DNA from: Nematostella vectensis
Taxonomy: Eukaryota; Cnidaria; Anthozoa; Actiniaria; Edwardsiidae
DNA: 64,000 bases
Reading direction: 5' to 3'
Assembly: GCF_932526225.1 (NCBI RefSeq)
Contig: NC_064036.1
Location: 3,907,501 to 3,971,500 of the forward strand
Both the position numbers and the translations under genes were made by a program. The notes under the pieces are model-generated. The model saw nothing but the letters and a program-made list of their open reading frames with translations, did no database searches and was not told the origin of the DNA. Shown here one piece after another: positions 35,203 through 46,500 of this stretch; position 1 is the first letter of the stretch; every line of letters begins with the position of its first letter.

Positions 35203-35356
35203 CAGGGGCGTAGCCAGGGGGTGGCCCAGGGGGCCCGCCCCCCCCCCCTTCTAGCAGCCAAGAATACAGTAAATGTATGAGACATCTAAAATACAGGAAA
35301 AATGCCTTGAAAGGGCCTTTTGAGCCCCTTCATGTTAAAAATCCTGGCTACGCTGC
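35203..35356. mobile_element. hAT-like MITE, copy 2
   Basis: Begins CAGGGGCGTAGCCAGGGGG and ends with the inverted TGGCTACGC. The interior matches the copy at 10254-10385 (AATACAGTAAAT, AAAAATGCCTTGAAAGGGCC). It is inserted about 30 bp past the donor of exon 3 of the channel pseudogene. Confidence 0.8.
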
Positions 35357-35410
35357 TTTAAACATTTCACATGGCCGCACGTATATCAGTTTGTTGAAGG
35401 AGATTCCGAT

Positions 35411-35990
35411 ATTTACACGCTTATGTTGACTGTGTTTGAATCTTGTAACACCTAGCTCGATATTAACACGTTTATTGTGTTTGGATCTTGTAACACCTTG
35501 CACGATATTAACACATTTATTGTGTTTGGATCTTGTAACACCTTGCACGATATTAACACATTCATTGTGTTTGGATCTTGTAACACCTTGCACGATATTA
35601 ACACATTTATTGTGTTTGGATCTTGTAACACCTTGCACGATATTAACACATTCATTGTGTTTGGATCTTGTAACACCTTGCACGATATTAACACATTTAT
35701 TGTGTTTGGATCTTGTAACACCTTGCACGATATTAACACATTCATTGTGTTTGGATCTTGTAACACCTTGCACGATATTAACACATTTATTGTGTTTGGA
35801 TCTTGTAACACCTTGCACGATATTAACACATTTATTGTGTTTGGATCTTGTAACACCTTGCACGATATTAACACATTTATTGTGTTTGGATCTTGTAACA
35901 CCTTGCACGATATTAACACATTTATTGTGTTTGGATCTTGTAACACCTAGCTCGATATTAACACATTTATTGTGTTTGAATATTGTAGAA
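35411..35990. repeat. Minisatellite, 45-bp unit, running into a splice acceptor
   Basis: About twelve nearly identical copies of GGATCTTGTAACACCTTGCA plus CGATATTAACACATTTATTGTGTTT (two parts of one unit). The final partial unit, TGTGTTTGAATATTGTAGAA, is the acceptor of exon 4 of the channel pseudogene. All six frames are nearly open because 45 is divisible by 3, which explains the long overlapping open frames here. Confidence 0.9.
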
Positions 35991-36278
35991 CCAAGCGCTC
36001 CTACCGATAACATGGTCGTCCAAGACATGTTCAACACTTCCACCATCATCGTACAGTGGCGCCAAGTGCCCCGCCTACACCGCAATGGGATCATACGAGG
36101 CTACAGGCTGGAGTACGTGCAAGTCAAGCCCAGCGGGAAGTTCACCCCCAAGGTGCTTTTTCCCCTCCTAATGTCCATGAGATGGTTCTACAGGCCTTGG
36201 AACCCTCCACGACATATTCTTTTAGCTTGTCCGCGTTTACATTGGTCGGAATAGGCGTAGCTGACGTAAAACTCGGGG

Positions 36279-36919
36279 GTGAGTTAATTAAGACATTGTA
36301 TTGTATTTTTACCGTCCACAACTATCATCTCCATAACCACAGTCAACATCAATATAATGTTCTTCGCCATGTTATCAACCGCCGCCACCCAAATATCATC
36401 ACGAGCCCCACAATCACCTGCCAATTATCCCACCATCATCATCACATACACCAGTACCTCTCTCTGCCTTCATGATGGCAATGATAAAGTAAAGGTCTGG
36501 TGAAGGAATCACCATCAATTACCATCATTAACACCGCAAAATATACCATCACGAACCCCACAAACACTCACCAATCATCATCAGCACCGGCACCATGCGA
36601 TATTTTACATAGAACGTGTTCGGCACATGTAAGAAAATTGCGTCTACCCGAACCAAAACAAATAATGACTGGGGCTCTTTCTCCCTTCTCCCCTATTCCC
36701 CCTTCCAGAAATTTTTCTATCTACAGCCTTGATCATCATGATGAAGATTATCACTTCAAAACCGGTCAAATTCACCATTTTCTCCTTGTTTATCTGTAAC
36801 AACAACAAAAAAAACATTCAGCCTACAAATTGCATACCAACTAAAAGGTCCTTATTACAGTTATTATAGACATAGATCATTGCTATGATCATTACTGACC
36901 TGAACACTCGCATTCCCAG
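36279..36919. other. Intron of the channel pseudogene
   Basis: CA-rich intron with ATCACC/ACCATC-type low complexity (36330-36570). The open frames are low-complexity read-through. Confidence 0.5.
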
Positions 36920-39447
36920 CAACATGTAAGTGCCCCAAGGAACTGCAAACGAACTGGTGGACAATCCCTCCGTACCTGATAGCCGACGAAGGCAGCGTCA
37001 AACTTAGCGGGATCTTTGGACCGCTTGCCGTACAGATCTTAGACTATGCTTGCGGGCTTTGCACCAACGGGCATAACAAGGCCATGGTACACTTCCACAC
37101 GTCAGGTCTCGGCCGGCCCGCACAAAAAAGCTCGCAACTCGACGTCATCAAGGATATTGATGACATCACAGACATCAGTTTCCCGATCCCTGGTCATAAT
37201 GAAGAATTAAGTTTATGGAGAAATACGTTTACTTGCCTCTAGTGCATTCCCCGGGTATCGCCTTTATCGTACACAAGCATAACGCCGGCCAACAACAAGC
37301 CGATGCCATGTAGAGCTCTATACTCGCGTGTTGGCCCGTTACTGCGCTCTTCGTCTTGATGTGTTACATCGTTGGCGTGATTTTGTGGTTTACGGTGAGT
37401 CATATTCTATCTTGCATTGGCATGGCTCGTAGTAGCCGATCAAGGGGAAGGTTTAGGGGAGTTAAACTCTTACCCCCCCCCCCCCCCTCCCTCTAGGGCT
37501 GTTCGGGAAAGGTTTATGTCCAAAAAATGCCATGCAGAATGTTTCTCTTGGGTACATGACCATCCATCGTTTTTTGCTTCATTCTTTTTAAATATGAGAA
37601 TAGAGGAGTTTGAGGTTCAGCCCTAGTCATAGCCTAACTTTCCCTCGTTCTGTCTATTATCTCAGATAGTATTTGTGTCTATATGCGAGACAGAAAACCA
37701 AATGCAACAGAATCATACTCCCCATCTCCCCCGCCTTTGTCATCTCCCTTTAGGCGAAAAGCTAGATCGCGCCCCTGAAATCTGCTTGCTCGTCTCGTCA
37801 GCGTATACTTGACGGGCTTTCCTGACCTAGCTATTATTGTGCAATTACACCAGCCACAGAAAACTGGTAACAATATTCGAATATGGAATGGATTGACCTT
37901 ATTTGCATCGAAAACCCAGCGCTCACACTTTGCATCTGTCACTTAACACAGGAAAACCAATCTAATGCGGAGCAGTTCCCGCCAACCTTTGTCACGTGAC
38001 GTGGATCCTGGGAAGGAGCCTGGTTCAGTTTCATCACCATGACGACCGTTGGGTGAGATTGTGTTTTGTGTGGCAGTACAATTCATCCATTATATAAAAG
38101 CAAACATCTGGCCAGGTTATGAGTCTGTGCAAATTTTTATTATCATCATAATCATCATCATCATTCTTCTTATTATTATTTTTATTTTGAATTTAATGTA
38201 AATTAGCATTATTTTTATTTATTTGATAAACGCCGCTTCTGATCATTTCTTCATATATTTTTCAAATATATATATATGGGGGGGGGGGGGAAAGGAACAC
38301 GTGCCTATAGTGGCCCGCCCCCTGCTAACGGCCGTGAAGGCTTTTTTAGATAGCACGATTTAGTCTTATACAACTTGCCTACATGACCTCTACAACTCGT
38401 CCAGACTAAGAACATATTCAGGAAAAGCGAGAGAAAAAAGCTCATATGTCCCTGGCTTATTGGGCTGATTCTCTTCCATATCAAACTCAGGATGTTTCAT
38501 TTATGCTATAAAGTGTTTATAACGAACTCGTTTCCTTGATGAGAGAGCGCACGTTGTTATCCGAAAGTACCGCGCGCGCTTAGGCCAAAAATACAAGTAA
38601 TAATTCCCATTCGATTCGTGAGATGCCGTAATAAAGTCATAGTTTAATTCTAGCATATGTAGGTAAAATCGTGCTGTCTAAATCAGCCTTTAGAAAATCG
38701 CCTGGGATCTTTGCCCGGGATCTGCATCAGAAAGCACATGCAAAAACACTTTTTTTCTTGACATTTCCACAGCTATGGCGACAGAGCGCCTCTGAGCAGC
38801 CCTGGAAGAGTAGTGGCATTTGCCTGGACGCTGATTGGCTTGGTTGTGCTGTCAATCTTTATGGGACAGATTACGTCATCCCTGACAACCAAAGTGGTTA
38901 CCATGCTCTATGGCACAAATGTAAGTGTGGTCTTAGAAACACAACAGACAACGTCGCCTGTTATGCATTCTTTTACAATAACAAGGCTGTGATTAGTGTA
39001 AAGCTCCAAAGAATCATTCTATGAATACTTTTTTCTGTGACCTTGCCTTGTTGTAGCCGTTTAGCACCAAATTATTGCTCAATGACTTAAAAAACAACAT
39101 TAGCGATAGGGTCATGGATTTTTCTCATGTTCATGCGCCGCGGCGCTGCGAACTCGTCCAGAATCTTTGTCGAATATAGAAGAGGAATTGATGGAATTTA
39201 TATGCATAGCATATTTGTACCACAAGAAATAATCGGTTTTGTGAGAACGTCTAAAGAATTACAAATTTAATTTCCATTTCATTATTACTGGCATAAAAAA
39301 ATTGTTGTATAACTAGCATATTGGTAATGAAATTAGTTTCTCATCGCATCTTGTTTGCATAGCATTGTGTGCTTTAAAATGGGTGGTGATTTAAGAGTCT
39401 GGTAAACAATCTGTTTCAGGTCAGCGCAATTGCGAACTCTACCGCAA

Positions 39448-40052
39448 TATTCTTATATGTGTTAGTAGCAACATGCTTATATGTGTAAGTAGCAACATGC
39501 TTATATGTGTTAGTAGCAATATGCTTATATGTGTTAGTAGCAACATGCTTATATGTGTTAGTAGCAACATGCTTATATGTGTAAGTAGCAATATGCTTAT
39601 ATGTGTTAATAGCAACATGCTTATATGTGTTAGTAGCAATATGCTTATATGTGTTAGTAGCAACATGCTTATATGTGTTAGTAGCAACATGCTTATATGT
39701 GTAAGTAGCAACATGCTTATATGTGTTAGTAGCAACATGCTTATATGTGTTAGTAGCAACAATGTTTATATGTGTTAGTGGCAACATGTTTATATGTGTA
39801 AGTAGCAACATGCTTATATGTGTAAGTAGCAACATGCTTATATGTGTTAGTAGCAACATGCTTATATGTGTTAGTAGCAACATGCTTATATGTGTTAGTA
39901 GCAACAATGTTTATATGTGTTAGTGGCAACATGTTTATATGTGTAAGTAGCAACATGCTTATATGTGTAAGTAGCAACATGCTTATATGTGTTAGTAGCA
40001 ACATGCTTATATGTGTTAGTAGCAACATGCTTATATGTTTTAGTAGCAACGG
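39448..40052. repeat. Minisatellite, 24-bp unit
   Basis: About 25 copies of TAGTAGCAACATGCTTATAT plus GTGT, with TAAGTAGC, AATGTTTATATG and GTGGCAAC variants. A longer block (about 39723-39905) is repeated at 39844-40030. The overlapping open frames on both strands reflect the 24-bp period. Confidence 0.92.
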
Positions 40053-40475
40053 ATACATACACAAAAAAATAAAATATATAAGGGAGTGTCCATAATTGCC
40101 CTGAGAGGGACCTCTTAAGCTTTCAGGTCCCCATCCGATGTTAAATGATTTGTACGAGTCATTGTTCCACCACTTGTACCACTGGATAGTTTAATTTCAC
40201 GAGTCGTACCACTGGTTTTTAGCACAGGATACCCAAAGTATGCAACCATCTCAACACAGGGTACCCAAAGTATGCCAAACGCCACAACACCATTGGAACA
40301 AGTGGATACAAGTGGTGATTCTGCTTCACGACTCGTACACCACTGGTATTTTGTCGGTGCATCGGACATGTTACACCCCATCGCACTTAACAATTAGCCC
40401 CCAAAATTTCAGAAGCCACTTCCCCCTTAATATTACAATTGCCATTGACCACAGTACAATAAAAACAGTAGTATT

Positions 40476-40642
40476 CATCCAGTCATTGATTGGCTAAGAC
40501 GTGTGACGTTTGTTGCTTCCAGTCATTGATTGGTTTAGACATGTGACGTTTTACATTTCCATTCATTGATTGGCTAATACTTGTGACGTTTTATACTTCC
40601 AGTCATTGATTTTCTTATACTTGTGACGTTTGATACTTCCAG
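40476..40642. repeat. Repeat of the exon 8 acceptor, channel pseudogene
   Basis: Three to four units of about 58 bp (CCAGTCATTGATTGGCTAAG, ACGTGTGACGTTT, ATACTTCCAG). The last unit ends in the real acceptor TGATACTTCCAG|TTGG. Earlier units keep CTTCCAG, so several cryptic acceptors precede the true one. Confidence 0.75.
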
Positions 40643-42039
40643 TTGGTTACCCCAAGATGGCAGAGTCATACAAAGCGGTTCTCAACGGTCACGTCGAAGG
40701 CCTTCTGATTGACGCGTTTGTGGCTGGCAGTATGGAGGAAATGCTTGCAGGACAAGACGTGTACGTGAAAAGGGTCATAGATCGCTCACTCAGCTATTGT
40801 ATTGTCCTGTCCGGTCAGGCTGTCCGGCTTGAGTCCGCCTGTCGAGAGTACATTGCAATGCACAAGGCCGAGATAATCGACCAAATCAAAACTAATGTGA
40901 AAGTGCTCGATGTGAGTATGATTGTGATCAAGCAAAATTTTAAGGGAAGTCATCTTTTCTGTTATTATATATCATTAAGCAGTAAAAATTGCGATACACT
41001 GAGAAACAAGGTTTTGGAAAACTTTTTTATAGGATAGCAACGCAAAATGGCGGCCATGTTCTTTTCACAGAACACCAAACTGCGGCGTGTCCTTGTGTGG
41101 GTGTGTTGGGGAGGGGCGGGGGGGGGAGAGTTGTAGAATCGTTGTAGAATCTAATGTTGCCTGATCCACTTTCTATCTTTAGCTGCAGACTCGGCAGAAC
41201 TCGTCCGTTTCGGTCCACAGACACCAAGTCGGGGAGGAACCAGTAGTGTCATTCGAGGTTGTATTGTTTATTGTCTGTTCCCTCCTCGGCGGATGTGTAA
41301 TGCTGGGCTTGGTGTGGCAGATTCGATATACCACCAGACGCAAGCCAGGTGGGTGGATTTCTAATCCCAAACTGCCATACACCTGGAAACCTGAAAATTC
41401 TTCTTTTTTCTGGGAGCATATAAATAAATGAAAATAAAATAAATCAAATTGTCCTCGCAGCTGGATACGGAATTTCTGGAGCTCAGAAATAATAACGTGG
41501 TTAATTCTTAGGCTTAGAAAGTCAGCCACCATTCGACTCAATAAACGAAACCAAATATTTTTAGGGGCATGTCTAGAGAAAAACTCAGGGTCCAGAGTAT
41601 TTATTCACGGATAAATTAAGCTCAAATTGGCATCCTAAGATCTGGTAATATGTCACTAGATCTATCTAGACACACTATCCAAATACACACATAAAATTAA
41701 CCGTCTTAACTACCAGCGAAGGGGTCAACATGAGTCAAACCCATCTCGTCAAATGGGCGGGGTGGGCTGAATCCTCTTTCTCACTCTGACTGTTTTCCGT
41801 GAAGAAGTTAATCCAGACATCCCACAACTCAGCGATATCCCGGAACTCAGAGGAATGGTGCGAGAGACACACGACTTCGTGAATCCCGGAGAAAGTACCA
41901 CCGCTGCCTGGTCGACAAGGCGAAAGAGCTAGCTCGGGCTCGAGAGAAGTCGCAATTCACCGACTTGATTGAGGTGGTACAGACCAGGAAGACCATTGCC
42001 ACGGTCCCGAAAAAGCAATTCAGCGAGACGTATGCCTAG

Positions 42040-43551
42040 CACTTCAGCACAGAGGAGGATACAGTGGGCGGATTGAAGAGTGAGGATACCCCCAACCCCC
42101 CTTTTTTGGTGTATCCCTAAGTCACCTCGTCTTTGTTTAGTATAAAATAACAAATGAGGTATCAAAATTATGCTCAGGCACTCTTACCAACCCCCTCCCC
42201 TCCCCCTTATAAAGTTCAGGATCCGCTCCTGATGCGAGATTTCAAACGCTTTATAGATTATTTATCTGTTAGGTTCACGCATGATTGATGGGAACGCATG
42301 TCATATGTGATATAGTGGCTTAAAATAAGAAACATTCCCATGGGAATTTCAAATTGAAGGCCTGAGACTTATGGAATCCTGTGTATGCCTCAAGGCGAAT
42401 GAGGCAGAGCATGAATAATAACGGTGCTTTTATGACTGGTATTAGACATTAATTATCTTGTCATTTAATTTTAGTTTCGCGTTACTAATTTCACCAAAAA
42501 CGCAAGTGAGCGAAATCTATTCTTCAAGAAAAATGACGTCTTCTTCTTATCGTCGTTGATGCATGTCTTTTTAAGGAATTTACTTGTACATCACTATTTT
42601 ACGGGCAGGCGAGTCATAGTAGAATGTAAAATGAGGGACGCACTTTGTTATAGATTTTTACCTTCTTTGCAATAAAAAAGGTGGAGGTACAGTTTGATTT
42701 TAATTGAGGTATCCCTCATTTAACCTTATAGAGTTCAAGTAAACCTCATAGAGTAAACCTCAGAGAGTTCAAGACCTTAGCAGTGGAAGAGACCCAGATT
42801 TCGAGCAAGGCCCCAACACTAAGCCATACCCCCACGAGGCAATTGGAAATTCCGGGGTCGTGTAGGTGGGGTCTTTCACTGACGACTTCCAGGTAGTTTC
42901 CTGTCTTTTTAATACAATGTGTTTTGACTAATTCCAGGGGTCTGGAAATTCCAGAAGATTGGAGGGGGACTTCTAGAACGGCTCTCCATGGAGATATTGA
43001 TATTTCCTTAAACAGACATTACTTCGTAACACAGACAGACAGATTACTTTATTGGTACCGCATCAATTTTCTACGCCAGCCCCCCCCCCCCCCCCCCCCC
43101 CCGAAACCCTCCCACCCACTCCTCAGAGTTTTGGGCTCTATTACGTTATAGACGCCAGACTTAAGACCACCATAATCACTTATGCAACTGTTAATACCAA
43201 CACCCCTTCTTATACCAGATATAAAACAGAAGGCCGCTTAGTTACTTCAATACACCTATTTCAATTCAGGTTGCACCCGCGAATCAGTGTATCGTAACCC
43301 GTAGTGGTTCATGGGCAACGTATAAATGGCTGAATCCTGGTCTCTGAAAGCCATGTGAACGTTTAGAGGCACACAAACAAGAATGCTAAAGCTTTCTAAC
43401 TCTGAGTTTGTTTTGATTTACGCTCACATTTATTATTTATTTGATACCCATAAAACACTGAGGGTTACGACACATAGATTCGAGTACAGCCTTATTTCAA
43501 ATAGGTGTCTATAATCAAAACTAACTTTCTACTCACTATAACATTAGACTC
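42040..43551. other. Intergenic region between convergent genes
   Basis: AT-rich DNA with a C-run (43080-43102). No exon was recognised. It probably carries the 3' regions of the channel pseudogene (plus) and the SRCR receptor (minus). Confidence 0.5.
43429..43441 (-). terminator. Poly(A) signals for the SRCR receptor gene
   Basis: Two adjacent minus-strand AATAAA hexamers (43429-43434 and 43436-43441) lie about 110 bp past the stop codon. They are in the expected place for 3' end formation. Confidence 0.55.
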
Positions 43552-46500
43552 CTAGACATCTGGTTGGCCCCTAATATTTTCATAGCAATGAAGCGAGCCT
43601 CTACGGGAGACTTTGTTACCATCGTTCTCATGTCCCTCCTCGCCATCGTTTGTATTTTGGCCAACTGCTTCCTGTAATGGCTTGAGGGAGCCAGGACATT
43701 GGGAGTCATCAAACTCCAAAGGTTTTCCGTTCAGGGCACAAGTTCGAATGTTTGGAGTTTCGTACGCCTGCTGTGGTTTCTGGCTTTGTGTATCTTGGCG
43801 AGGTAAGGACGCATTACTTCCCTTTGCTATACCTTTTTCTTTGAGTACCTTTTCCAGAGATTCCATGAATGAGTCCAATTTTCTTGTCGATTCTTCTTCT
43901 GCTGGACAAGTATCCGCTATTGGTTTACGATGGAAATGTCCGCTGAAATCTTGAATATTATTACGAGGATTACTTTCGGCACTTTGTTTTCGTGTGGGAG
44001 GTGAAGGATATTGCCGTTGTTCAATCCCATCAGCCTTTGCTGCTAATATTGACGGCCTGTCTTTGGCGTTTATTCCATGTGAATGTTGTTGTGGCATCTT
44101 TGTCCTAGGTTTAGGAAGCGGAGAACAAGGAGAACACGAAATGCTTGAAGAACCATTACCTTGGCCCTCCTCCTCTGTCGCCAATCTAGTCTCTTCTAAT
44201 GAATCCTTGTTTTTATCTAAAGGCTCGGCTGGTCTTGTCTTTGTCCTCTCAGCAGAAGGCGTAACTTTGGCATTCAAGGCGCTTGGACCTAAATCCGCCG
44301 CGATGTCCTCTTTATCGGGTACTTGTGGAAGACCAACAGGGTGACTGTAATCATCTTTAGCTCCCATCAAGGGTGAAGTCAAATACTCAGTATTACTATC
44401 ATTAGAGATACTCCCTCTCGGAGAGTGCATCTCTTGGGTGTAAAAGGTTGACGGCGGTGGGGGCAGATCCTTCGTGTAACTCTCATCTTCAATCGCGTTT
44501 TGAGGTAATGCCATAGGTACCAGATAGCCCGACTCCTGTACAGTATCGTCCAAGTTCTTTACAGGATTAGAATTTGCCTGCTGTGCGTCTTTTATCGTAT
44601 CCGCTTTATCATTTGCATCATCATCATCATTATCATCCGCAATTATTTCTACATATTCTGCGTCGGGGTTTTCTGGTTGTGTTTTATTCAAATCGCCATA
44701 TCTGATAATCACCTGTTCGAGACCATCTTCACAAGATGTTTCATTTTCACCACACTCTTCCTTGATAGTGGGGATTATCACAAGATACTCGTTAGAACTG
44801 TCTTGTGAAATAATTTCTAAGTTCTCGACTAGCCCGCGCGCCTCAGAGTTCACGTAAGTTGCTTCTTCAGTTGGCTCAATACGGAGGTAATCTGGGTCCT
44901 CGTAGCACGAATCCATGGTACTTCGTCTTTTTTCCTTGATAGCGTAGTATTTGTGGTCCTGACCATCATCAATCAAAACAGATTGAGAAGAATTGCGCTT
45001 ACTTTTTCTTTTCAGTTTGGTGTAAAAGTACGCAAAGGAACGACGTTTAAGCCCCATGTACTTCTTACTCGAAGATTGACGAGTAGGTGACGCCCCCGAT
45101 ACCTGAGGCTCTACAGTCTCATTAACATGCCCTATTCTTTCAATATCTCTGTCGTTTACTTGGTTATTCTCGACAGCAAGATTAGTATGCGCAAGTTCCT
45201 CGCACTGTGCTTTCTGAGGTGATGTCTGGTTTCTCCTTTTAAGGCGCACGCTCTTTCGTCTTTCCAAGCGAATGGTTATGATTAACATAGCAACCGACGG
45301 AAGAAACAAAAGTAGACATCCAGCACCAATTATTATTATTTCCAAGAGAACACCTGAAAAATATCATGCAACAATCAAGAAAACGCAAAAGTGCGATGTG
45401 TTCATCTGTTTCTTGTTTTTTTTTATTAATGTAATAATAGTGATCGGTAACGTAAATGGCAAATCCTGGATTGTTTACTGTAAATACTAAGTGAATACAG
45501 TCAACCAAAAACTGTGAGAGTCAACTCTTTATTAAGAGAATACAGAAGAATAATGGTTGACTAAATTAATTTGTGGTTTAATTTCTGGTTAAAGAACCTG
45601 ACTGTTTCGGTATTTTAGTTGATTACTATGTAATAGTAGATATGAATAGGATTTAAAATTATGATATGTCAGCTTATTAGAGACTAATTTTAAAGTGCAT
45701 CTGAAGGAATAAAACAGATATCCTCCAAAACAGCTCGTTCATCGATATATTTGAATATACCAGTCAGTAAAACAGCTTTGTCGCTGACCGACAACGTTTT
45801 GCGGGCGGGCGCGTGGCGCGAAAATCAAACTTGTCAGCTCGAGCGCAGTCTACATCTTCATTCACAAAAATGAGCGCTTCTCCCTGTAAAAAAAAAAAAA
45901 AACAAGCTCTGCCGTGTGAGAATTTTTGCCATTCCAAGACGAGCCATTTGCGGAAAAAAAGATATATGGCTGGCGAATTATCGAAAAATTAGGAAGCGAA
46001 AACGGGACTGGAGGAGAAGCTTGTCAGCCGTCTGAATGATTTGACAACAGTAGAATCGTGAATCGTAGAATCGTGATATCTGTAGACACGGACAAAAGAA
46101 ATTATATCCGTTTACTTACATCATACAGTTTATTGTTGTCTTATTGCATGGTTTTATCACGCGAATACAACATATTTTGTTGTTTTTGAGGTGTATTGCT
46201 GTTACCCACACCAAAATGGCGCCGTGTTTTTGTCAAACAATACGATGAGATGAAATGGTTAGAAAAAATGAAACTGCTTAAAGGGTCTTCATTTTCATCT
46301 AAGAGCAGTCTAAAAAGTGCACATTGAATGCTCTATATTGATATTTGGTCAGAGCACTGAGAGGACAAAGAAGACAAAAAGGTTTTAGCGATTATTACAC
46401 CAATTCTCTTGAAAGACGGAACAGAATATGATGTTTACATACACAGCAAAAATGTCAAAGCAAATTATATCACTGTTTGTGCAAAAAAAATGTGGGTCCT

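Larger units (their letters stand above)
38921..40642. other. Intron of the channel pseudogene with tandem arrays
   Basis: A 1.7-kb intron between the TM2 and S2 exons. It holds a 24-bp array (39448-40050), a duplicated block with GTACCACTGG motifs (about 40150-40350) and a 58-bp repeat of its own acceptor (40476-40642). Confidence 0.6.
33331..42039 (+). pseudogene. K+-signature ionotropic glutamate receptor-like channel with FN3 region, broken
   Basis: Ten exons: 33331-33409, 33668-34010, 35043-35170, 35989-36278, 36920-37394, 37952-38052, 38773-38920, 40643-40911, 41183-41348 and 41805-42039. Order seen: signal-like stretch (IILIILCSVVAF), a PA14-like beta-rich region (TEAGDYQFGLRCNEACILSI), an FN3 domain (NTSTIIVQWRQV to STTYSFSLSAFT), an S1-like lobe (WWTIPPYLIADEG), TM1 (PVTALFVLMCYIVGVILWF), pore FITMTTVG|YGDRAP split by an intron, TM2 (VVAFAWTLIGLVVLSIF), an S2-like lobe (NGHVEGLLIDAFVAGS), TM3 (VVLFIVCSLLGGCVMLGLVW) and a basic tail. 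This is iGluR topology with a K+ channel filter, as in bacterial GluR0 and rotifer AvGluR1. Lesions: one-base losses at about 36152, 37217, 38920 and 41885, TAG at 37311 and TGA at 37997. No ATG was found; an upstream exon is possible. Confidence 0.72.

Noticed and set aside
35348..36254. Open frames of 150-270 codons on both strands
   Set aside because: They come from a 45-bp tandem repeat; only the end of one plus-strand frame (from 35989) is a real FN3 exon.
39416..40095. Overlapping open frames of 66-163 codons on both strands
   Set aside because: They come from a 24-bp tandem repeat in an intron.
43613..44344. Plus-strand frames of 113 and 116 codons
   Set aside because: They are antisense shadows of the 1.8-kb tail exon of the SRCR receptor.
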